This document shows, piece after piece, positions 15,776 to 26,193 of a stretch of DNA of 64,000 nt. Both the position numbers and the translations under genes were made by a program. The notes under the pieces are model-generated. The model was not told the origin of the DNA. It saw only the letters and a list, made by a program, of their open reading frames with translations, and ran no database searches. This DNA is from Fibrobacter sp. (GTDB lineage: Bacteria > Fibrobacterota > Fibrobacteria > Fibrobacterales > Fibrobacteraceae). Every line of letters starts with the position of its first letter. Positions within the stretch are counted from its first letter, which is position 1. The stretch is taken from assembly GCA_024398995.1 (NCBI GenBank), contig JAKSIE010000005.1, positions 1 to 64,000 of the forward strand, written 5' to 3'.

Positions 15776-16198
15776 ATGAAGACAAAAATGAGAAATATTG
15801 GTTTAGTGTCCATTTTCTTGATGATGACGGCAACTGCGTTTGCCGGCGAGTCTTCTTTGCGTCCGGAGTCTTCTATCCCGACCCCTGCCGAAAAGTCTGG
15901 AATTTCTCAGGAAACTCCTACCTTAGGTGCAAAGGAAAGTGAAGATTGGAAGAAACTTCGTGAAGAACGTCGCCAGGCCCGTGAACAGATTTTGTCGGAC
16001 CTGCGTGCAAGTTCTGCTGCCGAAAAGCAGTCTATCCGTCAGGAAGTCTCGAATAAACCACGCTTCGAAGGGGAAATCCCCAACAATTCTCGCGAACGTC
16101 GCCCCAATGCTGAAGATAAGAATCAGCAACCCACTGGCCCGTGGCGAGATCCTCACTTCGGTCCTCATATTCCTCCTGGGGATCCGTTTTTCCGCTAA
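15776..16198 (+). CDS. Small secreted protein under sigma-54 control
   Basis: 140 residues: signal peptide (about 1-23, ending TAFA), a Ser/Pro-rich segment, a charged coiled-coil-like stretch (about 55-90, EDWKKLREERRQAREQILSDL), and a Pro/His-rich C-terminus. No known family. The sigma-54 promoter predicts transcription start two bases before the ATG at 15776. Either the message is practically leaderless or translation begins at the ATG at 15788 (fifth codon, MRNIG), which keeps the signal peptide. Its stop touches the ATG of the next gene without a gap, so both form one unit. Confidence 0.75.
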   Translation: MKTKMRNIGLVSIFLMMTATAFAGESSLRPESSIPTPAEKSGISQETPTLGAKESEDWKKLREERRQAREQILSDLRASSAAEKQSIRQEVSNKPRFEGEIPNNSRERRPNAEDKNQQPTGPWRDPHFGPHIPPGDPFFR

Positions 16199-17479
16199 AT
16201 GTATAGGCTGGCAGTAGTTGCTATACTATTGCTTTCTTCTCTTCTTTGGGCTGAAACCCAGGAAGAGGTTTATTATCGTGCCATGAAGGCCGAGGAGTCC
16301 GGGGATATTTCTCTGGCGGTTAAGACTTTTGAGGAGGCTGTGGCCTTGCCTGGCCCTTATACCGAGGAACTCAAAGAAATTTTAAAGAACTATTATGAGG
16401 CCCTTGGAATCAAGGGGGAAAGTGAATCCAGTCCCTGGTCTTTCCGTTTTGGAGGTGACGCCGGTTTTAATGGCCTGAAATATAACGAATCGTCACTTAG
16501 CGCGGAAGCCCGTGAATATGGCGGGGATTTGTTCCTTTCGCTGACTCCATTCCTGGATTATTCTTCCGGGGATTGGCTTCATTCTTTTGGCCTGGAAGCT
16601 ACGGGCGACTGGTTCTTGATGAACGATAATATGCCTGCCTTGGATACCAGCGACTGGACCTTGTCTCTTGGGGTGGATTACTCTCTGATTGGAACCGGCT
16701 TGATCTTGAATGTCGGGGCGAATGTTAACTTATCTGAAAAAGAGGATTTGTCCCTTTCGCTTTTTGGCTGGTTTCAGAAAGAGTTTTATAGAAATGGCAA
16801 GAATAGGTTTGGTGCGGCTTTATGGGCCTACTACAGGAATGATGGCCCTTTGTCCTCTGCGCTGTATGCCACCTGGAATCGTTCAGCGACCCATGGGTGG
16901 AATGGCTCGGTTTATTTAGGCGCTCGCTTCGAGGCTGATTCCGTTATGGATTACAAACGCTATGTCGCCGATTACAACAAGCAGTTGGATGAACTTCTTG
17001 ATAAGGCTGTTGAAGAGGCTTCCAACATGATGGGGGCTTATGATTATTGCTGGCAGAACTTTGGTAGCAACTGTTTGGGAATGAGTTCCGATGAAATTGA
17101 TTCTCTTTATTGGGAAAAGCTGGTGGATGACGCTATCAACTCGGTATCTGCAAAGCCAAAGTATAGCTATGGAATGTGGCTTGGACCTGCGCTTCGATCC
17201 AGGGTTTTCTACAAGTTTAAGACAGACATTACCTTGGAAGCTAAGGTAAACTTGTTCTACGGATTTGTCTTGAACGGCCCGGACAAGGATTACGAAAAGA
17301 TTCAAAAGTTTACGGGCACTTTCGGAGGCATGATGTACTGGAAACCCAGTTTCTGCAAGCTGTACCTGGGGATTGAACAGATTTATCGGTACTATAACCT
17401 ACCGGAATACTATAAGGATGTTTATCCGGAGAGCGGTGTGCTGACCCAGCTAAAGGCTGGCGTCAAGTGGGAGATATAA
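16199..17479 (+). CDS. Outer-membrane-type protein with N-terminal TPR segment
   Basis: 426 residues. A signal peptide (MYRLAVVAILLLSSLLWA) is followed by a short TPR-like helical pair (about 20-65, EEVYYRAMKAEESGDISLAVKTF). The rest is a long stretch of alternating amphipathic strands rich in Tyr, Trp and Gly, consistent with a beta-barrel. A helical insertion (about 255-315) contains two Cys residues. Family not recognised. It begins directly after the stop of the small secreted protein and shares its sigma-54 promoter. The TPR element echoes the TPR lipoprotein at the head of the locus, which suggests the products meet in the periplasm. Confidence 0.75.
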   Translation: MYRLAVVAILLLSSLLWAETQEEVYYRAMKAEESGDISLAVKTFEEAVALPGPYTEELKEILKNYYEALGIKGESESSPWSFRFGGDAGFNGLKYNESSLSAEAREYGGDLFLSLTPFLDYSSGDWLHSFGLEATGDWFLMNDNMPALDTSDWTLSLGVDYSLIGTGLILNVGANVNLSEKEDLSLSLFGWFQKEFYRNGKNRFGAALWAYYRNDGPLSSALYATWNRSATHGWNGSVYLGARFEADSVMDYKRYVADYNKQLDELLDKAVEEASNMMGAYDYCWQNFGSNCLGMSSDEIDSLYWEKLVDDAINSVSAKPKYSYGMWLGPALRSRVFYKFKTDITLEAKVNLFYGFVLNGPDKDYEKIQKFTGTFGGMMYWKPSFCKLYLGIEQIYRYYNLPEYYKDVYPESGVLTQLKAGVKWEI

Positions 17480-17506
17480 AAAGACGACCGATGGGCCGTC
17501 TTTTTT
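17480..17506. terminator. Intrinsic terminator, bidirectional
   Basis: Stem AAAGACGACC/GGCCGTCTTT with one mismatch, loop GATG and a run of six T on the plus strand. It ends the sigma-54 unit and, read the other way, follows the 3' end of tRNA-Ala. Confidence 0.75.
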
Positions 17507-17507
17507 A

Positions 17508-17580
17508 TGGAGGTAGGGAGAGTCGAACTCCTGACCTACAGATTGCGAACCTGCCGCTCTACCAACTGAGCTATACCCCC
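17508..17580 (-). tRNA. tRNA-Ala (anticodon CGC)
   Basis: On the complement: acceptor stem GGGGGTA/TACCTCC with the G3-U70 pair that identifies alanine tRNAs, D arm GCTC/GAGC, anticodon stem GCAGG/TCTGT with loop TTCGCAA (anticodon CGC), and T loop TTCGACT. Length is 73 nt with discriminator A and no encoded CCA. Confidence 0.93.
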
Positions 17581-17628
17581 GTAGGTGGCTGGAATATAGA
17601 TTTTGGCCTCTGGTTTGGCAACCGGTTA

Positions 17629-17657
17629 TTGAAAACTATTCAAATGTTCACTATATT
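17629..17657 (+). promoter_or_regulatory. Sigma-70-type promoter of uvrA
   Basis: TTGAAA (17629-17634), 17-bp spacer, TATATT (17652-17657). The ATG at 17664 follows the -10 hexamer after six bases, so the start of transcription and the start codon should coincide. Confidence 0.65.
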
Positions 17658-17663
17658 TGTGTC

Positions 17664-20600
17664 ATGACAAAGTCCATTGATATTCGCGACGCCCACGAGC
17701 ATAACCTGCGCCATGTTAGCCTGAATATTCCCCGTGATTCCATTGTGGTTGTTACCGGTGTCTCAGGTTCCGGTAAGAGCAGCCTTGCCTTCGATACTGT
17801 TTTCCAGGAAGGCCAGCGCCGCTTTGTGGAATCTCTTTCTGCCTATGCCCGCCAGTTCATTGGCCGCATGAAACATCCCGAGGTGGAAAGCGTTCGCGGT
17901 ATTTCTCCCACCATTAGCATTGATCAGAAGACGGTGAACCGCAATCCCCGCAGTACGGTGGGTACGGTGGTCGAAATTCTTGACCATTACCGTTTGCTGT
18001 TTGCCCGACTGGGTGTGCCTCATTGCCCGGAATGTGACCGCGTGATCCAGGCCCAGACGGTGGACCAGATTGTAGATAACCTTTACGCAGGCGATGGCGA
18101 AATCAATGGCGTGCCTCGTCAGGTGACGGTGATGGCGCCTATCGTGCAAGACCGCAAGGGCGAATACCGTAAGGAACTGGCGGAGCTTAAGGAAAATGGT
18201 TTTGTCCGTGCCCGTGTGGACGGCGAAATCTACCGCCTCGAAGACGTTCCGCCTCTGGTTCGTTACGAGAAACACACGATCGAGGCTGTTATTGACCGCT
18301 TGACTTTGGAACGTAAGAACATGAGTCGCCTTCGCGAAGCCTTGGAAGGGGCTTTGAAACTTACGGAAGGTAAGCTGGTAAGCTTTTTATTTGGCGACGG
18401 GGAATACCGCCTGCAGGGTACTTTGCTGGCATGCCCCAAGTGCGGCATTTCTATTCCGGAACTGGAACCTAGGTTCTTTAGCTTTAACGATCCCAAGGGA
18501 CGCTGCCCTGTATGCAAGGGCATGGGCGAATCCTGCGAATTTGACCTGGACCTGATTATTCCCGACAAGACGCTGTCCCTGAAGCAGGGCGCCTTGGCGG
18601 TGCAGAAAAAGGATACGGGAACTTTGCTGTTCAGCGACTATGGCTGGCGAAACCTGCGTGCCATTGCCTCCGAGATGAAGTTTACCATTGATACGCCTTG
18701 GAACAAACTGAAACCTGCCCAGCAGCACGCCGTTCTGTACGGCACACCCAGTGGTAGCGAACGGGGCGTCATTGATATTATCCAGGAACTGTGGGACATG
18801 TGGCACATTTTCCACTTCCGCAAGTTCATGCAGATTGGCGTTTGTCCGGAATGTAAGGGAACCCGCATTAACCGTACTGCCAACGCGGTAAAATTCCACG
18901 GTCATAACTTGACCGAAATGACGGAATGGTCCGTAGAGGAATCTGTGGATTTCTTTAACAAGCTGGACTTGAACGAAAAAGAACAGCGAATTGGTCGTGA
19001 AATCCTGAAGGAAATCCGAGGCCGACTGAGTTTTTTGAACGCGGTGGGACTTGGCTACTTGAATATTTCCCGAAAGGCTTCGACGTTGAGCGGCGGCGAG
19101 GCGCAGCGTATTCGCTTGGCTAGTGCAGTGGGCGCTGGGCTCCAGGGTGTGCTTTACGTTATGGACGAACCCAGCATCGGCTTGCATCCCCGTGATAACG
19201 ATAAGCTTTTGGGTATGCTGGAACATTTGCGCGCCCAGGGCAACAGCCTGATTGTGGTGGAGCACGACGAAGATACCATGCGTCATGCGGACTATGTCAT
19301 TGACGTGGGCCCTGGCGCAGGTGTTGAAGGCGGCGGCATTATTGCTGCGGGTACCGTGGAGCAGTTGGAAAAGAACAAGGATTCCCTGACTGGCGCTTAC
19401 CTGAGTGGTCGCAAGGCTATCGAGGTTCCGGCACAGCGAAAGAAGATTACAGCGGAAACTCCTAAAATCAAGATTTGCGGCGCTGCCGAAAACAATCTGA
19501 AGAACATTGATGTGGAGATTCCGCTGGATGGCGCCTTGACTGTTGTTACCGGTGTTTCCGGCTCCGGCAAGAGTACCTTGATAAACCAGATTCTCCGTCG
19601 CGAACTGGCTCGAGTCTTTTTCAATTCCGAAGAGCCGGTGGGCAAGTTCGACCATCTGGAAGGTCTTGAGAATATTGACAAGGTCATTGAAATCGACCAG
19701 ACGCCTATTGGCCGCACTCCCCGTAGCAATCCTGCCACGTACACAAAGATTTGGGACGATATCCGCGACCTGTTTGCTGCCATGGAAGAAAGTAAGATCC
19801 GTGGTTATACCAAGAGCCGTTTTAGCTTTAACGTAAAGGGCGGTCGATGCGATGCCTGTGAAGGTGCCGGCGTCAAGGAAATCGATATGCACATTTTGCC
19901 CAGTGTGCAGGTGACTTGCGAAGTTTGCAATGGCAAACGTTTCAATGACGCAACCCGCGAAGTCTACTTTAAGGGAAAGAATGTTTCAGAAATTCTGGAC
20001 ATGAGCATTAGCGAGGCTGCCGAATTCTTCAAGGACATTTCAAAGATTGCGCAGCCCTTGAACCTGCTTTGCGAAGTGGGCTTGGGTTACTTGACCTTGG
20101 GGCAGCCTTCTACGACCTTGAGCGGTGGCGAAGCTCAGCGAATTAAGATCGCGTCGGAATTGCGCAGGCCCGGTACCGGCAGGACCTTGTACTTGTTGGA
20201 CGAACCTACCACCGGCTTGCACTTTGAGGATATTCGCAAACTAATGGATTGCCTGAATCGTTTACGTTCCCTAGGTAACAGTATCGTTATCATCGAGCAT
20301 AATCTGGACGTTATCAAGTGCGCCGACTGGATTGTGGACCTGGGCCCTGATGCGGGTGTTCACGGCGGTAAGGTTATTGCGGCTGGAACTCCGGAACAGA
20401 TTGCCAAGTGCAAGAAATCCGAAACTGGACGCTACCTGGCTCCAGTTCTTGCAAGAGCAAAGAACAACTACAAGCCCATAACCACCTTGATGGGTAACCT
20501 TGCAGAAAATAAGGCCCGCTACAACGCAATTTCTGCCCAGATGGCGGCGTCCATGAAAAAGAATAGCGATGGCCCGTCCCTGGATATTGAAGTTCGCGGC

Positions 20601-23000
20601 GCCCGCAAGCATAACCTGAAGAATATTGATGTCACCATTCCTCGCCATAAGCTGACGGTGGTGACTGGCGTTTCGGGCTCTGGTAAATCCAGCCTGGCGT
20701 TCCATACCCTGTTTAGCGAAGGCCAGAGGCGCTTTGTGGAAACCTTGAGCACCTACGCTCGCCGTTTCTTAGGCCGACCGGATCGTGGTAGCATTGATTC
20801 GATCTCTGGTCTTGCTCCGGCTATTGCCATTGACCAGAAGTCTGCCAGCAAGAGCCCCCGCAGTACCGTGGCGACCTTGACTGAAATTTACGACTACTTC
20901 AGAATTTTCTGGTCCCGTGTGGGTACGCCTCACTGCCTTCATTGCGGTAAGCCTGTGGATTCCTACGCAGCTGGCGACTTAATGCAGCTGGCCTTTGACC
21001 GCGATGCAGGCAAGATGGTGACGGTCCTTGCGCCTTTTGAGGTGAAAGACATCTTGAAGCTTTCCAAGATCCTGACGGAAAAGGGATACCGTAAGGTTTA
21101 CATGGGCGATAAGCTTGTGGACCTGCCGCTGCCCAAGGTGCCTACTCGCGAAAAGAAGGTGCTTGCCGTTGTGGACCAGGTTGTTGTGAAGGAAGAAAAT
21201 CGCGCTCGCCTGGTAGAAGCCTTTGAAAGAGGCTATCGCGACGGCAACGGAATACTCTATGTGGATTGCGAAGGTCAGGAACGACTTTCTGCCAGCGAAA
21301 AGCCGGGCTGCCCTGAATGCGGCTGGTACATGGACAGTGCCTTGAATCCAAAGCTGTTCAGCTTCAATACCCATTGGGGCGCCTGTGAAACTTGCCTTGG
21401 CCTAGGTGTCCTTAAGGATTCCAAGCGCGAATCGGGAAAGATTTGTCCGGCTTGCCACGGGGAACGCTTGAAGCCTGAGTATCTGGCAGTTCGAATTGGC
21501 GGAATGAACATTATGGATGTTCACCATATGAGTATTGACTCTGCCCGCGATTGGTTTGCCAATGTGTCTTTTGAAGGCGAAAAGAATGGGGTTGGTAAGG
21601 CCAAGATTGCAGAACCTCTGCTTCGCGAAATTATCGGCCGTTTGGATTTCTTGAAGAGCGTGGGCCTGGGCTACATCGGGCTGGATCGTTCCGGCGATAC
21701 TTTGAGCGGTGGCGAATCCCAACGAATTCGTTTGGCAAGCCAGATTGGTAGCGGCTTGGAAGGCGTGCTTTATGTTCTTGATGAACCTACGGTTGGCCTT
21801 CACGAAAGCGATACTGCAAAGCTTTTGGATACTTTGTATCGCCTTAGAGACTTGGGCAATACCCTTGTGGTGGTGGAACATGACATGAAGATGATGGAGG
21901 CGGCCGACCATATCATCGATATGGGCCCCGCCGCCGGTGAATTCGGCGGCGAGGTAGTAGCCGAAGGCTCCCCGGCCGCCTTGGCAAAGCCTTATGCACT
22001 TCAGCAATTCCCCCGCAGCGAAACGGTGAAGTTCCTGACCCGAAGTAATCCGATTGCAAATCAGATTGAGGCAAAGTCGATTACTGAAGACACTGAATTT
22101 TACGAGTTCAAGAACTTGTCGAAAAACAACTTGAAGAACATTTCCGTAAAGTTCCCAAAGGGTGCCATTAGCGTGGTTTGCGGAGTTTCCGGTTCGGGCA
22201 AGAGTTCCATGGTCATGGACGAAATCTATCCTGCCCTTAAGCGAAAGTTCCAGGCCCGCGGCAAAAAGAAACAGTCCGGCGAAGTTCTGCTGGTGGACCA
22301 GAGTCCTATTTCTGGAACTCCCCGTAGTACTCCTGCCAGCTTTACCGGAGTCTTTGATGACATTCGAAAGCTTTTTGCCAAGCTGGAACAATCTAAGATC
22401 AAGGGCTTTGACTATGGTCGTTTCAGCTACAACCTTGCCCGTGGCCGTTGTGCCGCTTGCGAAGGCCGTGGCGCCATCTCTGTAGAAATGCACTTCCTTT
22501 CTGATGTATGGGAAGTTTGTGAAGCCTGTGGTGGCAAACGCTATAATCAAGAGACTTTGTCTGTAACTTTCAAGGGTAAGAATATAGCCGATGTCCTGGA
22601 TATGCGTGTGGCTGAGGCCTGCGAATTCTTTAAGGATCAGCCAAAGATTTTGCCTAAGCTGGAAGCCCTCCGCGATGTGGGCCTGCCTTACGTAAAGCTT
22701 GGCCAACCGGTGACCACTTTAAGTGGCGGTGAAAACCAGCGCTTGAAACTTGCCGCAGAACTTGCCCGCAATAACGCCCCAGAAATGGTTTATCTCCTGG
22801 ATGAACCGACTACAGGCTTGCATCTGAAGGACATTCAGACCCTTTGGAACCAGTTGCGCAAACTATCTGCCCGTGGAAACACGGTGATTGTAATTGAACA
22901 TCACCCCGATATTATCCGATTGGCCGATTGGAAGGTGGAATTGGGCCCCGTTGGAGGCGGAAATGGTGGTCATTTATTGGAAATGGGCTGCAATAAGTAG
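17664..23000 (+). CDS. uvrA: Double-length UvrA, excinuclease ABC subunit A
   Basis: 1778 residues, about twice a standard UvrA (about 940), formed by two complete UvrA units in tandem with four ATPase domains. Walker A motifs lie at about 31, 629, 1001 and 1506 (all GVSGSGKS), ABC signatures at about 475, 819, 1347 and 1686 ([32 protein letters not shown]), and Walker B as DEPS/TxGLH in each. Zinc-finger cysteine clusters are kept in both halves. UvrA recognises bulky DNA damage as a dimer and loads UvrB; here one chain supplies both protomers. Similar fused UvrAs are known in Chlamydia. The halves have diverged clearly, so the duplication is old. Confidence 0.95.
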   Translation: MTKSIDIRDAHEHNLRHVSLNIPRDSIVVVTGVSGSGKSSLAFDTVFQEGQRRFVESLSAYARQFIGRMKHPEVESVRGISPTISIDQKTVNRNPRSTVGTVVEILDHYRLLFARLGVPHCPECDRVIQAQTVDQIVDNLYAGDGEINGVPRQVTVMAPIVQDRKGEYRKELAELKENGFVRARVDGEIYRLEDVPPLVRYEKHTIEAVIDRLTLERKNMSRLREALEGALKLTEGKLVSFLFGDGEYRLQGTLLACPKCGISIPELEPRFFSFNDPKGRCPVCKGMGESCEFDLDLIIPDKTLSLKQGALAVQKKDTGTLLFSDYGWRNLRAIASEMKFTIDTPWNKLKPAQQHAVLYGTPSGSERGVIDIIQELWDMWHIFHFRKFMQIGVCPECKGTRINRTANAVKFHGHNLTEMTEWSVEESVDFFNKLDLNEKEQRIGREILKEIRGRLSFLNAVGLGYLNISRKASTLSGGEAQRIRLASAVGAGLQGVLYVMDEPSIGLHPRDNDKLLGMLEHLRAQGNSLIVVEHDEDTMRHADYVIDVGPGAGVEGGGIIAAGTVEQLEKNKDSLTGAYLSGRKAIEVPAQRKKITAETPKIKICGAAENNLKNIDVEIPLDGALTVVTGVSGSGKSTLINQILRRELARVFFNSEEPVGKFDHLEGLENIDKVIEIDQTPIGRTPRSNPATYTKIWDDIRDLFAAMEESKIRGYTKSRFSFNVKGGRCDACEGAGVKEIDMHILPSVQVTCEVCNGKRFNDATREVYFKGKNVSEILDMSISEAAEFFKDISKIAQPLNLLCEVGLGYLTLGQPSTTLSGGEAQRIKIASELRRPGTGRTLYLLDEPTTGLHFEDIRKLMDCLNRLRSLGNSIVIIEHNLDVIKCADWIVDLGPDAGVHGGKVIAAGTPEQIAKCKKSETGRYLAPVLARAKNNYKPITTLMGNLAENKARYNAISAQMAASMKKNSDGPSLDIEVRGARKHNLKNIDVTIPRHKLTVVTGVSGSGKSSLAFHTLFSEGQRRFVETLSTYARRFLGRPDRGSIDSISGLAPAIAIDQKSASKSPRSTVATLTEIYDYFRIFWSRVGTPHCLHCGKPVDSYAAGDLMQLAFDRDAGKMVTVLAPFEVKDILKLSKILTEKGYRKVYMGDKLVDLPLPKVPTREKKVLAVVDQVVVKEENRARLVEAFERGYRDGNGILYVDCEGQERLSASEKPGCPECGWYMDSALNPKLFSFNTHWGACETCLGLGVLKDSKRESGKICPACHGERLKPEYLAVRIGGMNIMDVHHMSIDSARDWFANVSFEGEKNGVGKAKIAEPLLREIIGRLDFLKSVGLGYIGLDRSGDTLSGGESQRIRLASQIGSGLEGVLYVLDEPTVGLHESDTAKLLDTLYRLRDLGNTLVVVEHDMKMMEAADHIIDMGPAAGEFGGEVVAEGSPAALAKPYALQQFPRSETVKFLTRSNPIANQIEAKSITEDTEFYEFKNLSKNNLKNISVKFPKGAISVVCGVSGSGKSSMVMDEIYPALKRKFQARGKKKQSGEVLLVDQSPISGTPRSTPASFTGVFDDIRKLFAKLEQSKIKGFDYGRFSYNLARGRCAACEGRGAISVEMHFLSDVWEVCEACGGKRYNQETLSVTFKGKNIADVLDMRVAEACEFFKDQPKILPKLEALRDVGLPYVKLGQPVTTLSGGENQRLKLAAELARNNAPEMVYLLDEPTTGLHLKDIQTLWNQLRKLSARGNTVIVIEHHPDIIRLADWKVELGPVGGGNGGHLLEMGCNK

Positions 23001-23066
23001 TTTTAATATTATCTTTGTAAGAAATGGGGGCGCTTTGCGTACCTATGCGTGCTTATAGGAGATATG

Positions 23067-25532
23067 ATGTCCTTTAAACGATTGTTGCTGCTTTTGTTGA
23101 TTGTTCCGACATTTTTGATTGCCGGAAACGACAAACTGTTTCAGATTGCTCCGGATCAGTACAAGGAAGGCGTTCTTTTGGAAAAGAGCGAAAAGTTCGC
23201 TATTGTCCACGAAGGTCTTAATTCCGTCTCCGAATTGCCGGAACTACCTCTTCGCGCTCATACCTTCTATATGCGTCATAAGCGTGGCCCGAAGGAGTTT
23301 TTCTGGTATGTAGGTAAGGTTAACGATGAAAACTACGGCAAGCTTCACGCCTTTAGCATGAAGGAAAACCACTTGAAACCGGCCGAAGTGATTTACACTC
23401 GATTCTATGGCTCCCAGAAATTCAAGGCCTTCCAGGACGAAGCCGATATCTACTTCGATAAGGACTACATCTACTCTAGTCGTATTGCTACCCTTTATTT
23501 TATGAAGAACGGTCGCTGGGAACTTTTGAAGGAAACAGACCGTCCCAGTATTATTTCCATTGATACTTCCGTAGCCAATTTGCAGATTACTTCCTTGACC
23601 AAGCGTTTGAAGCGTAAGGTTAGCAAGATTTATCCCACAAAGCCGGGTTTGTACGCCTTTGATTTTGCGGCTCCTGGTTATCTGCCTTATGTGGATGTGG
23701 TGGACGTCCAAAAGTCCGAAATTGTCAATGTTGTTCCGCAAATGGTGGTTCTTGGCACGGATTCTGTGATACCCTATGAAACGGATTTGACGGTAGATGC
23801 TGTTAAAAACGCAGAAAGTCTAGAAGACGTCGAAGTTCTGTTTGATAAGTTCACCAGTGAAGTTAAGCCTATTCTTTCTTTGGTGGATACCAACGCCTTT
23901 GAAAAGAAATATCCGGAAATGAAGACTGCGGCCGCATTGAATGTTCCCGAGGATTTGCCAGAATATGTGGCTTACGTGGAACAGTACAATAACCGTCGTG
24001 CAGAGTCCAAGAACTTGTGGCGTACCAACAAACTGGGCGTTGTAGGTGTTTTGGACAAGAGCCTCCGTGATAAACTTGATGAATTCCAGCAGGAGACTCT
24101 CTCTGGCACCATAGTTCCCGAAAAAATTGAACCAATTTTCGAAGCGGTTCCTGGCTCCGAGGAAAAGAGGATTTCTGCAATTCGTTTGACCTTTGGTAAG
24201 GAATTGGAACGCTTTGACGTGGCTTGGGTTGGTAACGCAGAAGGCGTTGTTCCCGACACCCTGTATGCCATTCTTGACGCTGCCGCTTCTGTAGCTGCCC
24301 ACTTGACTTTGGCAAACAACAAGCCTGTCTGGATTTACAAGGATGGAGAGCTGGTGAGCCGTCATCATTACCGCTACACCAAGTTGAAATTGATTATTGA
24401 CGACCAGACCTACGTTTGCCAGGGAGAATTTAAGCTGCCGTCCTACATTGCCGATCAACCTGAAGTTCAGGAATGGATGAAACAAAATGCAATTGCCCCT
24501 GTGGATACTGCTGCGGTCGTTCCTGTGGATACAGCTGTCGCTGCGGACTCCGTTGCTGCGCCTGTTGATTCCGTGGTTTCTCCTGTTGATACTGCAGCTG
24601 TTGCCCCTATGGATACGGCTGCGGTCGTTCCTGTGGATACAGCTGTCGCTGCGGACTCCGTTGCTGCGCCTGTTGATTCCGTGGTTTCTCCTGTTGATAC
24701 TGCAGCTGTTGCTCCTGTGGATACAGCTGTGGTGGAACCGGTCCAGACTACTCCGGCCCAGCCTGCCGCTGTCGCCAAGCCCGAAGACGATGATGACGAT
24801 GAAGACGCCGTTCCTGGTGAAAAGGCTCTGCCTCGCATTTTGAAGGATGTTGCCCGTGGCACAGTGGCCTTGATCGATTCTGGTTCCTTCCGTTACAAGG
24901 GTAAGGTCGTTTCCTTGTCGCCTTTTGCAATCCATACTACAGAAGTCACTCAGCAGTTCTATCAAGAAGTGATGGATCGTCGCAAGGAAAGCGAACGCCG
25001 CAAGGACCGCTCCAGTTTTGTGGATCCCCAGAAACCGGTTCACAACATCTCCTGGTACGATGCCCAGGAATTCTGCCTTGCTATTGGTGGTGATCTTCCG
25101 ACCGAAGCACAATGGGAATTTGCCGGTCGCGCCGACAACAACGAAGGTGCCCTTTGGAACCTGGATGAAAATCCCGACGCCGGTGTCTACGCCGTCTACC
25201 GCGAAAACTCCTACAAGGAATTGGAGGGAACTCCTGGTTATGGTCCCCAGGCTGTTGCAAGCAAGAAGCCTAACGAATGGGGCATCTATGATATGTCCGG
25301 TAACGTGGCTGAATGGACCAAGGACAAGTACTTTATGTTCTCCCTGTATGTTGAAGCTTCCAATCCCACCGGTGCCTGGATGGGTTCCCATAAGGTGTAC
25401 AAGGGTGGCTCTTGGAAAGACAAGGAAAAGTACCTGAACTTGACAACCCGTGACGATGAAGATCCTCGCTACTGGTCTAATGGCATTGGTTTCCGTTGCG
25501 CTTTCCCGCGAAGTGCTTTTGAGGGCAAATAA
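23067..25532 (+). CDS. Secreted protein with formylglycine-generating-enzyme-like (FGE-sulfatase) domain
   Basis: 821 residues from the ATG at 23067, five bases after AGGAG (an ATG at 23064 is too close to it). A signal peptide (FKRLLLLLLIVPTFLIA) leads to a large N-terminal region of unknown fold (about 20-470). A low-complexity Pro/Val/Asp/Ala linker (about 475-585) contains a 36-residue unit twice. The C-terminal FGE-like domain (about 600-815) shows FAIHTTEVTQQFYQEVM, PVHNISWYDAQEFC, LPTEAQWEFA, GIYDMSGNVAEWT and GFRCAF. Such domains in bacterial envelope proteins are often binding modules rather than sulfatase-modifying enzymes; the paired active-site Cys of true FGE is not evident. Its stop overlaps the next start (TAATG). 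Confidence 0.85.
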   Translation: MSFKRLLLLLLIVPTFLIAGNDKLFQIAPDQYKEGVLLEKSEKFAIVHEGLNSVSELPELPLRAHTFYMRHKRGPKEFFWYVGKVNDENYGKLHAFSMKENHLKPAEVIYTRFYGSQKFKAFQDEADIYFDKDYIYSSRIATLYFMKNGRWELLKETDRPSIISIDTSVANLQITSLTKRLKRKVSKIYPTKPGLYAFDFAAPGYLPYVDVVDVQKSEIVNVVPQMVVLGTDSVIPYETDLTVDAVKNAESLEDVEVLFDKFTSEVKPILSLVDTNAFEKKYPEMKTAAALNVPEDLPEYVAYVEQYNNRRAESKNLWRTNKLGVVGVLDKSLRDKLDEFQQETLSGTIVPEKIEPIFEAVPGSEEKRISAIRLTFGKELERFDVAWVGNAEGVVPDTLYAILDAAASVAAHLTLANNKPVWIYKDGELVSRHHYRYTKLKLIIDDQTYVCQGEFKLPSYIADQPEVQEWMKQNAIAPVDTAAVVPVDTAVAADSVAAPVDSVVSPVDTAAVAPMDTAAVVPVDTAVAADSVAAPVDSVVSPVDTAAVAPVDTAVVEPVQTTPAQPAAVAKPEDDDDDEDAVPGEKALPRILKDVARGTVALIDSGSFRYKGKVVSLSPFAIHTTEVTQQFYQEVMDRRKESERRKDRSSFVDPQKPVHNISWYDAQEFCLAIGGDLPTEAQWEFAGRADNNEGALWNLDENPDAGVYAVYRENSYKELEGTPGYGPQAVASKKPNEWGIYDMSGNVAEWTKDKYFMFSLYVEASNPTGAWMGSHKVYKGGSWKDKEKYLNLTTRDDEDPRYWSNGIGFRCAFPRSAFEGK
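24505..24720 (+). repeat. 108-bp in-frame tandem repeat (two copies)
   Basis: Two nearly identical 108-bp units (for example GCGGTCGTTCCTGTGG at 24513 and again at 24621) encode the 36-residue Pro-Val-Asp-rich linker repeat. The near-identity at DNA level points to recent duplication or gene conversion. Confidence 0.85.
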
Positions 25533-26134
25533 TGAGTGACAACACGACGAAAAAAAATAAGGACGAAAAGGCTTTTAGCCTGTTTAAGAAGATTACTGCA
25601 CTTCCGTATTTGCTGGTGATTTTTGCATTGCTTATGCCTCTGGCTAACGTGTCCTGCAGTGAAGACCAGGTCATTGCTGCTCCTAACGTGTACGAACTGG
25701 CTTCTGGCTTGGATCTGGAACAGTCATTGAAGGAACCTGCTCTGGGACTGTTGAAAAAAATGGAAGCCGGGAATCCCGCCGCCATTGAAAAGTTCCGAGT
25801 GAATATGCCCAATTTCCCGAAACTGGAACCCATGCCCGCACTCTACGCTATTTTGTTGGGCGCGTTCCTTGCCGCAGTCTTTGCCTGGATTTCTCCCTTG
25901 GGCTCCATAGCCATGGGCATGTTGACCATGGTCGCCATGGGGGCTTTCTTTATGAAGATTACCGAGATTCTCTCCAATATGGGCATTCCGTTGCTTTCAG
26001 TAGGGACGGGGCTTGGATACAGTGCGGCGGTTATCTTGATTTTCATTGGTACCGCAATGAACCTGGCGACAATTATCAGGCCTATTGTTATTGAGCTGAA
26101 GGCACGAAGAGCTCAGAAAAAACTTAAAGGTTAA
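25532..26134 (+). CDS. Four-helix inner-membrane protein of unknown function
   Basis: 200 residues with four predicted TM segments (about 22-43, 96-120, 124-148, 152-182), a charged Lys-rich N-terminus and a basic C-terminus. The loop between TM1 and TM2 (about 44-95) is probably periplasmic and has one Cys after the first helix. The ATG overlaps the stop of the FGE-like gene by one base, so translation is coupled and the two products may work together. Family not recognised. Confidence 0.75.
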   Translation: MSDNTTKKNKDEKAFSLFKKITALPYLLVIFALLMPLANVSCSEDQVIAAPNVYELASGLDLEQSLKEPALGLLKKMEAGNPAAIEKFRVNMPNFPKLEPMPALYAILLGAFLAAVFAWISPLGSIAMGMLTMVAMGAFFMKITEILSNMGIPLLSVGTGLGYSAAVILIFIGTAMNLATIIRPIVIELKARRAQKKLKG

Positions 26135-26140
26135 GGATTA

Positions 26141-26176
26141 AAAAAAGACCCGTGGTTTTGTGCCGCGGGTCTTTTT
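26141..26176. terminator. Intrinsic terminator, bidirectional
   Basis: Stem AAAAAGACCCG/CGGGTCTTTTT with an 13-base loop. Its A and T runs allow use by both converging genes (the membrane protein and ychF). Confidence 0.85.
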
Positions 26177-26193
26177 CTATTTGAGGCTGTTGC

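Noticed and set aside
24467-24862. Ser/Thr/Ala-rich 131-codon frame antisense to the FGE-like protein linker
   Set aside because: Mirror of the repeated Pro-Val-Asp linker codons.
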